The translations under genes and the position numbers were made by a program. The notes under the pieces are model-generated. The model had not been told where the DNA came from. It saw only the letters and a program-made list of their open reading frames with translations, and ran no database searches. From NCBI GenBank assembly GCA_003157225.1, contig PMIZ01000284.1, forward strand, positions 1 through 21,913: a stretch of 21,913 nucleotides of DNA, in the 5' to 3' direction. The DNA is from Actinomycetota bacterium. GTDB lineage: Bacteria; Actinomycetota; Thermoleophilia; RBG-16-64-13. Each line of letters starts with the position of its first letter. Positions within the stretch are counted from its first letter, which is position 1. Below are positions 12,414-19,111 of this stretch, in pieces.

Positions 12414-14779
12414 GAAGGGCAGCCTTTCGTCTGGCGTGGGTGGCGGGCTTGGCTATCGTATGCCTGCTCGCGATGTCCTCAGCTGTTTTCGCTGATCGTC
12501 TTCCCGCCTCCGGCGACTTCAACGGCTTGGTGATCACGTACTCGGTTTCGGGTGCCCAACTGGGGGCTCCCGTGGACTCGGAGGGCTTCACCACCAGCCG
12601 AGCGGTCACGGGGAAGCTCTCCGGTGGCCGGCTCGAGGTCTCGGGGACCGTGGAGGCCTCCGGCGGCTGGTCGGCGGCCGTCACGGTGACGGTCAGCGCC
12701 GGCGAGAATTCGAAGTCGTTCTCGGCCTCTTCCCCACCCGCGCCCAACGGTCTGGCGGAGGCCCCGTGGAGCCAATCGTTCACCGTCGGAGTGGACGTGC
12801 CGAAAGGGGCCTCGGGATCGGTTGACATCCTCTTGACCGGCGAGTACAACGCTGGAGGGCGGGCGCTGGAGGTTGTCGGTACCTTCGAGGGCGGCGGATC
12901 CGCCGGTGGGACCGCTACAACTATCGGTGGAGCCGGCGGCACCAGCGGAGGGAAGGGCCACAACGCCGGCAAGATACCGGGACCCGGGACCTGGTGGAAG
13001 GTATTGGTTGGGGCTGTCGTCCCCGGCCTTATCGCCGGGGGGCTGTCGCTCACAACCGGTCTTGTTGGCGGAGGGAGTGTGACCCCTGTCGCGCCTCGCC
13101 GCAAGAACATTCCTCCTCCCGATGCTCCGCGCCTGGGGCCGGCGGGACCGTATCGCGAGACCCCCGATGGTCCGCTCATCTATCCCCCCGGTATGCAGCC
13201 CCCACCAGGTGCGAAACCGCTGGGAGGGCCGCCGAATGCCGAATCTGGTTTCTTGGACGACCCCATAGGCGCGGGAAGGACACTGGTGGATGCCGGGAAG
13301 GCGCTGGGCAAGGGGATATACGATTTTGGCCGGGGTACCTTGAACACCATCGTGACCGGTTACGAGGAGATCGGACTCTTGGGATTCGAGCTCACCGACA
13401 GCAAGGGCCCGTCAGTTCTCAAGGAGCTCTATCACTCGCCATCCATCATCCCGCGCACGCTTGTCAACATCGGTGGCGAAATACTGGAAGGTGTCAACCC
13501 CACCGAGGAGTTGAAATCGCTGAATGATCCCAACATGTCGCCGGAAGGAAAAGCCTGGGCTATCTCCTCCATTGCCCTCAAGGCGGCGAACGCCTTGTTG
13601 ATCAAGGATTCGCTCAAGACACGCGGCCTCGGGGAGCCCCCGGCTCCCGGACTGCCGGAGTTCCCGCCCGAAACGTCGCCTCCCAAACTGCCGGAGTTCC
13701 CGCCCGAGTCCCGGGTGATAAAGCCGGAACCGCTGAAGACTCCGCTCGATCCCGCGGCTAGAATATCGAAGATGACGCCGAGCGAAGCGACAGCCCAAGC
13801 GGAGAAGATGGTCCCGGCGGAGAAAACGGCCGCTTACGAGAAGTTCAAGACCGAGGTGGATTCGGCTGTTGACGACTTCTCCGACAAGGTGGATAGGGGG
13901 GAGCCCATCACGCCCGAGGACGTGCTGGACGTCACCAAGGATCCGGCCAGCACTCGACAAGTGCTGGGCAAGAAGGGCGAGAGGCCGGTACTGCCCAAGG
14001 TGACGGACGCCGTCAAGCAGGGGAGGCGCAAGATCTACGACGGCACGGATGAGAAGGTCTTTGGGGACCTGAAGGAAAACCCAAGATTTGCGGGGAAATA
14101 TGCGGAGGGGGAGATAGAGGCAAAAGAGGTCAGCACGGGAGGGGAGGCCGATGCCACCGGCAGCACCGACCGGGACGTCATGTACGTCCACAAGAAGCAG
14201 GTGAAGGTCGTTGGCAAAGACGGAACGTCAACAACGATCGAGGTCGAGGAGCCCGTGCCTGCGAAGGACGTGGAACCCGTCCACGACGAGGCCTTCGCCA
14301 AAGAGACCAAGTACGAACCCCCGGACCCGCCCGAGGGCGTTGACCCCGCGGCCTGGAGAGAAGCGAAGCTGAGGGAGCATGCCGAGCAATACGGGCAAAA
14401 CGTGATAGACCGGGAGAACCCCGAGTTCATCGTGGAGTACAGGGCCGATGGGGGTCCCGGCAAGCTCACGAGCGATCCGGCGGAGATGGGCAAGATCTAC
14501 CAGGAAGTGAAGTTCAAGGACCTGTGGGAGAAGGGGACTCCGGGGAAACAGACGGAAGCATTGGAGCAGCTGCGGAAGGCGGGCGACGCGGCCAAGGACG
14601 CCGCGGAGAGCAAAGGCAGGGCGTTGGATCCGCAGACCCTGGACGCTCTGGATCTCGTGAAGAAGGGCGGTGACCCCGCGGTGGTGGACCAGGCCGTCAA
14701 GAATCTCGGCGTCCAGGGGGGAGTCGAAGGCCTATCGAACCGGCTTCGTTCGATAATCGAGAGCAAGAAGTGGAAGTAG
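12410..14779 (+). CDS. Receptor-like single-pass membrane protein with large cytoplasmic region
   Basis: Start ATG 12410 overlaps the previous stop; the open frame before it (to 12134) is shadow. The product is 789 residues. Order: signal peptide 1-28 (ends SSAVFA); beta-rich exported domain about 30-160; Gly-rich linker; membrane helix about 196-218, followed by basic PRRKN. By the positive-inside rule the rest is cytoplasmic. Next are a Pro-rich stretch with Y-P-P-G-M (258-262) and a helical region about 281-405. A LPEFPPE motif occurs twice (415-434), followed by a charged C-terminal region to 789. That region includes T-G-S-T-D-R-D-V (583-590), D-V-E-P-V-H-D-E, Q-N-V-I-D-R-E-N-P-E (663-672) and a helical end. 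No known domain was recognised with certainty. It could be a signalling receptor, an effector, or part of a secretion device. Confidence 0.75.
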   Translation: MRRAAFRLAWVAGLAIVCLLAMSSAVFADRLPASGDFNGLVITYSVSGAQLGAPVDSEGFTTSRAVTGKLSGGRLEVSGTVEASGGWSAAVTVTVSAGENSKSFSASSPPAPNGLAEAPWSQSFTVGVDVPKGASGSVDILLTGEYNAGGRALEVVGTFEGGGSAGGTATTIGGAGGTSGGKGHNAGKIPGPGTWWKVLVGAVVPGLIAGGLSLTTGLVGGGSVTPVAPRRKNIPPPDAPRLGPAGPYRETPDGPLIYPPGMQPPPGAKPLGGPPNAESGFLDDPIGAGRTLVDAGKALGKGIYDFGRGTLNTIVTGYEEIGLLGFELTDSKGPSVLKELYHSPSIIPRTLVNIGGEILEGVNPTEELKSLNDPNMSPEGKAWAISSIALKAANALLIKDSLKTRGLGEPPAPGLPEFPPETSPPKLPEFPPESRVIKPEPLKTPLDPAARISKMTPSEATAQAEKMVPAEKTAAYEKFKTEVDSAVDDFSDKVDRGEPITPEDVLDVTKDPASTRQVLGKKGERPVLPKVTDAVKQGRRKIYDGTDEKVFGDLKENPRFAGKYAEGEIEAKEVSTGGEADATGSTDRDVMYVHKKQVKVVGKDGTSTTIEVEEPVPAKDVEPVHDEAFAKETKYEPPDPPEGVDPAAWREAKLREHAEQYGQNVIDRENPEFIVEYRADGGPGKLTSDPAEMGKIYQEVKFKDLWEKGTPGKQTEALEQLRKAGDAAKDAAESKGRALDPQTLDALDLVKKGGDPAVVDQAVKNLGVQGGVEGLSNRLRSIIESKKWK
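13651..13707 (+). repeat. Duplicated 21-base unit encoding LPEFPPE
   Basis: The identical 21 bases at 13651-13671 and 13687-13707 (36-base period) encode LPEFPPE twice in the Pro-rich cytoplasmic linker of the 789-residue protein. Exact DNA identity suggests a recent duplication. Confidence 0.8.
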
Positions 14780-14815
14780 AAACTTGGATTGAGGCATAGG
14801 GAGGGCGTGCGCCGC

Positions 14816-15994
14816 ATGAACGCATATCAAGACAAGCGGGTTGCCAGGCTCTCCCCGGGGGCTCTCAAGGCCCTGGTCGGCCTCGACGGAGTCAAACCCA
14901 ACCCCCTCTCTCCCTTGGCCGCCCTGGAGCTTCCCGCAGGCCCGGCGGACAGGGAGGAGATGGCCGTCCAGCTCCAGACCATGGATGGGCCCTGGGAGTG
15001 GGCGGCTCCCGCGCTGCTCTCTCCGCAACGGTCCGTCGCGCTGCTCTATGCCGACCCCGAACACGCTCGCCTAGGCCAGTACGTCTTTCCCGACGCCGCA
15101 GGCGCGGGGCCCGCTTTCAACGCCGACATGACCGCCGAGGGCCTCAAGCTGACCGGCCCCTGGTCCCTCGGGGACATAAGGATGGCCCTGCTGGAGCAGT
15201 TCTCCTTGGAAGCCGTAGCGGACCTGTCGCCTGCCCGCCTGGACCTGACTCGCCGGCAGCTCTGGGGCCTGGCCGCCTTTGCGGACGCCTATCGAGTCTC
15301 CCGGCTGACCCGGGGCTTGAGGCGCCTGGAGGGCCTTCCCGAAGGGCTGAGCATCTCCGAAGTGGTGGGGGCTTGGAGCGACGGCCTGGCCAAATTGAAC
15401 CCGGAGTGGTCGGTGTCCATGCTTTCGCTTCTAGGACCAGACAAGCTTCCCGCCGGTTTCGCGGGGGAGATTCCCGGCGTCCTGGTGGAACTGGCCGGAG
15501 CCGGGCTTCTCGAGAAGGTGATTGTGGCGGGCAAGAACGATTGCTACGCACCCCGCGGCGATCTCCAGCGGCTTTGCCTTGAACTCGCCGGATCAAACGC
15601 CGACTTCGGCCTGGTGTTCAGGCGCCTGGAAGGTCCCAGCACAGTAGCGGCGAGCATCATCTACGGGTGGCGCACCTCCGAGGGCATCTGGCTAGTCGAC
15701 GTCGGCCCCGGCGCTGGAGAGCCGGCTATCCTGCAGGTGGGGCCCTATCTCTTCATGGAGCTACTGGCCGATCTGCTCGGCGGGCAGCCGGAGGAGGCGT
15801 CGACGACCGCGTTTCACATGGAGACCCCCTACTCGCGTGACGCCTTGATCTCCCGGTTGCGCGAGGTGCCCCAGGGCGGGCAGCCCGCGCGAACGCAAGA
15901 GGAGCCGGTACCTCGCCGCGCCTTTTGCACCCGATGCGGCAACCCCGTGACGGAGGGGGAGGCCTTCTGCACCACGTGCGGCTCCAAGGTCTGA
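14816..15994 (+). CDS. Cytoplasmic protein with C-terminal zinc ribbon, fourth gene of the operon
   Basis: The ATG at 14816 gives 392 residues; GGGAGGG lies about 11 bases upstream, and GTG 14807 is an alternative. No signal peptide or membrane helix. The C-terminus is a clear zinc ribbon: Cys371-x2-Cys374 and Cys385-x2-Cys388 (FCTRCG, FCTTCG). The rest (about 1-340) is an alpha/beta protein with helical LSLGDI/SLEAVADLSPARLDL-like segments and a C-terminal half containing VFRRLEGPSTVAASIIYGW and IWLVDVGPG. This recalls chaperone-like proteins such as EspG only in general character; I cannot assign a family. It starts 36 bases after the 789-residue protein gene and probably handles that protein in the cytoplasm. 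Confidence 0.7.
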   Translation: MNAYQDKRVARLSPGALKALVGLDGVKPNPLSPLAALELPAGPADREEMAVQLQTMDGPWEWAAPALLSPQRSVALLYADPEHARLGQYVFPDAAGAGPAFNADMTAEGLKLTGPWSLGDIRMALLEQFSLEAVADLSPARLDLTRRQLWGLAAFADAYRVSRLTRGLRRLEGLPEGLSISEVVGAWSDGLAKLNPEWSVSMLSLLGPDKLPAGFAGEIPGVLVELAGAGLLEKVIVAGKNDCYAPRGDLQRLCLELAGSNADFGLVFRRLEGPSTVAASIIYGWRTSEGIWLVDVGPGAGEPAILQVGPYLFMELLADLLGGQPEEASTTAFHMETPYSRDALISRLREVPQGGQPARTQEEPVPRRAFCTRCGNPVTEGEAFCTTCGSKV

Positions 15995-16044
15995 CCTCTC
16001 CCCGTGAGAAGCACACTTAGGAGGCTCCGTTCTTCCGCAGCCTG

Positions 16045-16060
16045 CCAGCCCGACGGCTGG
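16045..16060 (+). terminator. GC-rich hairpin after the four-gene operon
   Basis: CCAGCC-CGAC-GGCTGG is a perfect 6-bp stem with a tetraloop, 50 bases after the zinc-ribbon gene stop. A second small stem ATTCG-GGT-CGAAT follows at 16065-16077. There is no T-run, so termination here is only plausible. Confidence 0.3.
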
Positions 16061-16144
16061 TGACATTCGGGTCGAATCCGGACCAGGACCTGCTGTGCTG
16101 CGATCAACTTCTCGGCGGTCTGGCCACATCTGGTGTGCCGACTC

Positions 16145-16172
16145 TTGACTATTAGTAACTTAGTAGTATAGT
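16145..16172 (+). promoter_or_regulatory. Promoter with overlapping inverted repeat before padR
   Basis: TTGACT (16145-16150), 16 bases, TATAGT (16167-16172) is the best housekeeping-like promoter in the window, in a conspicuous AT-rich island. ACTAT (16148-16152) and ATAGT (16168-16172) form an inverted repeat spanning the spacer and the -10, a natural site for PadR autorepression. Start of transcription would fall near 16179. Confidence 0.55.
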
Positions 16173-16289
16173 GGGCTTATGAGAACTGGCCCCATGAAGT
16201 CACGGGGACCTGGAAGGGCTCACCAACGAACACAGCGGTTCGCCGGCCAACCGGCGGCCAACATTCCAGGAGACTAGAGGCAGAACTGA

Positions 16290-16823
16290 ATGACAGCTAC
16301 GTCGTCGATACCAGGCTTTGACGAGGAGGCGCCGGGCGCTCCGAGCCCGCCGAGCGCCCCGGACTCTCAGAGCGTTCCGGGCGCTCCGGACCCGGGCGCT
16401 CCGGACGAGGGTCTCCCGGACCCGCCAGGAAAGGCTGACGCAGTGGCCACCGCCGATTCGGCGGAACTCGTGGCCTCCTCGGTGCGCAAGTTCCAGAAGG
16501 AGCTGAGCGCCGGCATCGTGTCGCTGGCCCTCCTCGCGCTCATGGCTCACGCGGACAAGCCGCTCTACGGCTACCAGATCGCTAAGGAGCTCGAGGGCTT
16601 CGGCGGCGGATTGCCGGTGAAGCAGGGGACGCTCTACCCGGTGCTGCGGTCGCTCGAGGCCGGGGGGCTGCTCACCAGCGAGGTGGAGCCTTCGGTGACA
16701 GGCCCGCCCCGCCGCTACTACCAGGTCACCGCGGAGGGCCGGCAGGCGGTCGTGGTGTGGCGGGAATCGTGGATGAAGACGCGGGAATTCGTCGAAGCTG
16801 TTCTGGAGGGACATCGTGGCTAG
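16290..16823 (+). CDS. PadR-family transcriptional regulator
   Basis: Residues about 60-177 are a typical PadR winged helix. SAGIVSLALLALMAHADKPLYGYQIAKEL leads into LPVKQGTLYPVLRSLEAGGLL, then PPRRYYQVTAEGRQAV and a C-terminal dimerisation helix. PadR proteins repress nearby genes and respond to ligands or membrane stress. Two starts are possible. ATG 16290 adds a 51-residue tail rich in Pro/Ala/Gly/Ser with repeated GAPDPGAPD-like units. GTG 16443, with AGGAAAGG 8 bases upstream, gives 126 residues, close to the family's usual size. I list the longer frame but think the GTG start at least as likely. The stop overlaps the HAAS gene by 8 bases, the classic PadR/HAAS pairing. Confidence 0.85.
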   Translation: MTATSSIPGFDEEAPGAPSPPSAPDSQSVPGAPDPGAPDEGLPDPPGKADAVATADSAELVASSVRKFQKELSAGIVSLALLALMAHADKPLYGYQIAKELEGFGGGLPVKQGTLYPVLRSLEAGGLLTSEVEPSVTGPPRRYYQVTAEGRQAVVVWRESWMKTREFVEAVLEGHRG

Positions 16824-17934
16824 GGATATAGAGACATATCTGCGGGAACTCCAGGTGGCGCTAGCGTCCGCGGGGGCCGATCCGGCGCTGGTTCAGGACG
16901 CTTTGTTTGACGCTGAGGAACACCTGCAGTCCGAGATGGCGGCAGGCGGAGAATTCACCGCCGTGACCGAAGGGTACGGGAGCCCCGAAGAGGTAGCGGC
17001 GGCGTACCTGGGGACGGTGTCGGTACCTGACATGGCGAGAGCGATGAATGGGCAACCAATGGTGGCCGCGGCGCCGACGGCCGACACCACCGCCGTCCGC
17101 GAAGGGGGCGCCTCCTCTCCTTCGGATGCCCCCGGGGACTACAGTCCGCCCGTGGCCCCGGCGCCGCCGGCTCCTTCCACGGCACAGTATGCGCCTGGGC
17201 CCTACACGCAGCCTGGCGGCTACGGCCAACCTGGCGGCTACGTGCCCACCGGCGTGCAGTACGGGATGCAGGCGGCGGGCGCCGGCACTCTGCAGCGTCA
17301 TAGCGTCTGGCGGGACGTCCTTGGCCCGTTCGCCGATCGCCGGGTCTGGACGTCGCTGGTCTACATGCTGCTGTCGTTCGGGACCGGGGTTGTCTACTTC
17401 ACGCTCGTGGTGACCGGGTTCGCCACGGCCGGTCCAATGCTCATAATGATCGTCGGCATACCGTTGCTGGCCCTGGTCATCGGAATGGTCCGGGCACTGG
17501 CGCTGTTCGAGGGACGGCTGGTGGAGGTCTTCTTGGGCACACGGATGCCGCGCAGGTTGCGGCCGGATCCTGTGGGCGCGGGCGTCGTCAAGCGGGTGCT
17601 GTTCTGGCTGAAAGACGGGCGCACCTGGGCGTCGACGGCATACCTGCTGCTGATGCTGCCGCTCGGCATCGCCTATTTCACCATCGCGGTGACCGGGCTC
17701 GCGCTGGGCGTCAGCTTGGTGACCGCTCCCATCTGGGGCTGGTTCCAGTGGCGCTTCGCTGATCACACGTTCGTAGCGAACGGTGTCAGGTATGACGTGT
17801 GGCCGCTGTGGATGATACCGATTGCCTTCGTCGTCGGCGTGCTGGTGTTGGTTGGCTTCATGCACCTGGTCAAGTGGATCGGGCGCGGGCATGCCGCCTT
17901 CGCGAAGGCGATGCTGGTGCGGTTGGCCAAGTAG
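16816..17934 (+). CDS. HAAS-domain membrane protein with putative sensor domain
   Basis: This 372-residue protein starts at GTG 16816 inside the padR end. Residues 1-75 are a HAAS helical domain (IETYLRELQVALASAG, VQDALFDAEEHLQSEM, GSPEEVAAAYLG), known to pair with PadR regulators. A Pro/Gly/Tyr-rich linker (about 90-155, with GGYGQPGGY units) leads to a membrane region of four to five helices. That region holds an internal duplication (RRVWTSLVYMLLSFGTGVVYF against GRTWASTAYLLLMLPLGIAYF), as in the bacterial putative sensor domain. It likely senses a membrane signal and relays it to PadR through HAAS. The next gene starts 2 bases after the stop. Confidence 0.82.
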   Translation: MARDIETYLRELQVALASAGADPALVQDALFDAEEHLQSEMAAGGEFTAVTEGYGSPEEVAAAYLGTVSVPDMARAMNGQPMVAAAPTADTTAVREGGASSPSDAPGDYSPPVAPAPPAPSTAQYAPGPYTQPGGYGQPGGYVPTGVQYGMQAAGAGTLQRHSVWRDVLGPFADRRVWTSLVYMLLSFGTGVVYFTLVVTGFATAGPMLIMIVGIPLLALVIGMVRALALFEGRLVEVFLGTRMPRRLRPDPVGAGVVKRVLFWLKDGRTWASTAYLLLMLPLGIAYFTIAVTGLALGVSLVTAPIWGWFQWRFADHTFVANGVRYDVWPLWMIPIAFVVGVLVLVGFMHLVKWIGRGHAAFAKAMLVRLAK

Positions 17935-17936
17935 CC

Positions 17937-18347
17937 ATGAACGAGCGTGCCGAACTCGAGTTGATTGCCCGACGATGGATCTCGCTCTGGTGTGCTCCGG
18001 TTGACTGGGTGCTGTTCGACCGTTTGCACGCGGACTCTTTCCGGGACTGCTCGTCTGCCGGGCGTGACGTCTCCAAGGAGGCCTTCGCCGACAGTCTGGC
18101 GCGGCTGATATCGGCGTTTCCCGATCTCCAGACTTGGGCGGAGGACATCGTCGTGGACGAGGCCGCGGGCGTGGTGGCCATCCGCTGGTCGGCAACGGGG
18201 ACGAATAGGGCGCCTTTTCTCGGCATCGGCCCGACTGGGCGGCAGACTCCCATCACCGGCATCGAGATCATCGAGATAGCCGACCGCCGCATTGCTCGCC
18301 GCTGGGGTGAGTGGGATGTCAGCGGGCACGTGCGCGGCACAGCGTAG
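17937..18347 (+). CDS. SnoaL-like (NTF2-fold) protein
   Basis: This 136-residue protein fits the SnoaL/ester-cyclase subgroup of the NTF2 fold. The N-terminal helix has ELELIARRWISLWCAPVDW. Later blocks are VSKEAFADSLARLISAFPDLQTWAEDIVVD, VAIRWSATGTNRAPFLGIGPTGR, GIEIIEIADRRIARRWGEWD. Homologues act as small-molecule cyclases/isomerases or ligand binders; the substrate here is unknown. The start ATG 17937 is two bases after the HAAS gene stop and coincides with the homology start; the longer frame to 17799 is shadow. Context suggests it shares the PadR-controlled transcript. Confidence 0.8.
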   Translation: MNERAELELIARRWISLWCAPVDWVLFDRLHADSFRDCSSAGRDVSKEAFADSLARLISAFPDLQTWAEDIVVDEAAGVVAIRWSATGTNRAPFLGIGPTGRQTPITGIEIIEIADRRIARRWGEWDVSGHVRGTA

Positions 18348-18442
18348 CAGAGCGGTCCGGTGACCGCTGCCCTCTCGGGTCCGGCCTCGGGCGGCAACGG
18401 TGTATCATGCACTTCAGTTCGTCTACAAGGAGGTACATGGCG

Positions 18443-18682
18443 ATGGGCGCTCTCGCCCCCTGGCATTGGGCAGTGTTGATAGTTGTGATCGTCGTCATAT
18501 TCGGCGGCAGCTTGCTTCCACGGCTGGGACGCTTCTTTGGCAAGAGTGTCACCGGTCTGAAGCAAGGGCTCAAAGAGGGCACTGAGGAGTTCAAGAGCGC
18601 GGTGAACGAGAACCCGGACGCCGGCAAGCTCGACACTACTGCGTCGAGCAGTGGCGAGGCACCGAAGAACAAAGACGGTTAG
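18443..18682 (+). CDS. TatA/E-like protein translocase subunit (first of two)
   Basis: The ATG at 18443 is preferred over 18437 because AAGGAGGT (18427-18434) is then at proper spacing. The product is 79 residues: short N-terminus with APWHW, a membrane helix (VLIVVIVVIFG), then the amphipathic helix of TatA (LLPRLGRFFGKSVTGLKQGLKEG) and an acidic/Ser tail. The FG hinge is present, but the usual K-L-P-E-L is G-G-S-L-L-P-R-L. TatA forms the pore for folded protein export by the twin-arginine system. It is co-transcribed with the second copy 13 bases downstream; no tatC is in the window. Confidence 0.85.
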   Translation: MGALAPWHWAVLIVVIVVIFGGSLLPRLGRFFGKSVTGLKQGLKEGTEEFKSAVNENPDAGKLDTTASSSGEAPKNKDG

Positions 18683-18695
18683 GAAGGCGTATAGC

Positions 18696-18962
18696 ATGGA
18701 TGGCATTCTTGCTCCCTGGCACTGGATCATTCTCATCGGGGTGGCTCTGCTGGTGTTCGGGCCCAAGAAGCTCCCAGAGATGGGCAACTCGATCGGCAAA
18801 GGCATCGCGGGCTTCAGGCGCGGCCTGAAGGAAACGCAGGATGAAGTCACCACCGCGATGGCGGAGCCGACCGTGCCCGCCACAGCCGCGACGCCGAGCT
18901 TGCCCGAGACCCTGAGCGCAGCCGCGGCTAGCAGCGACGCGGAGAGAGAACCCGAAGCCTAA
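18696..18962 (+). CDS. tatA: TatA/E-like protein translocase subunit (second of two)
   Basis: At 88 residues from ATG 18696, with AGGAAGG overlapping the previous stop. It has canonical TatA features: LAPWHWIILIGVALLVFGPKKLPEMG, then amphipathic GNSIGKGIAGFRRGLKETQDE, then an Ala/Thr/Glu-rich tail. The APWHW segment matches the neighbour's, so the pair arose by duplication or forms a mixed complex. Role: twin-arginine export of folded, often cofactor-bearing, proteins. TatC must be elsewhere. Confidence 0.9.
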   Translation: MDGILAPWHWIILIGVALLVFGPKKLPEMGNSIGKGIAGFRRGLKETQDEVTTAMAEPTVPATAATPSLPETLSAAAASSDAEREPEA

Positions 18963-19017
18963 GTCTCCGCGACGAGGGACGGGAGACCCGCCCACAATCG
19001 CTATGTATACCGTCGCA

Positions 19018-19035
19018 CGCACTCGACCGAGTGCG
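19018..19035. promoter_or_regulatory. 18-bp palindrome upstream of the rhodanese-cupin operon
   Basis: CGCACTCG-AC-CGAGTGCG is a perfect 8-bp inverted repeat with a 2-base centre, 76 bases before the ATG and just after TATGTATACC, which could serve as a -10. The tight centre suits a dimeric repressor better than an RNA hairpin, and no T-run follows. It could also end the tat transcript. Confidence 0.45.
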
Positions 19036-19111
19036 AACGTCTCCTGCCGCGCATCCGGATATGCCATGATTGACGGCGACCGTCAGCCGTGGAGCAACCG
19101 GAGGTGCCACA

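Noticed and set aside
12361..13179. Minus-strand open frame (272 codons) opposite the receptor-like protein
   Set aside because: Pro/Ser-rich antisense shadow; the plus-strand protein has a signal peptide, a membrane helix and translational coupling.
16043..16085. tRNA-like T-arm (GTCGAAT loop) after the zinc-ribbon gene
   Set aside because: The loop lacks the invariant TTC start and no matching D-arm, anticodon arm or acceptor stem can be folded around it.
16861..18195. Long minus-strand open frame (444 codons) opposite the HAAS and SnoaL genes
   Set aside because: Arg/Pro/His/Gln-rich composition typical of antisense frames in GC-rich DNA; the plus strand carries clear HAAS, sensor and SnoaL homology.
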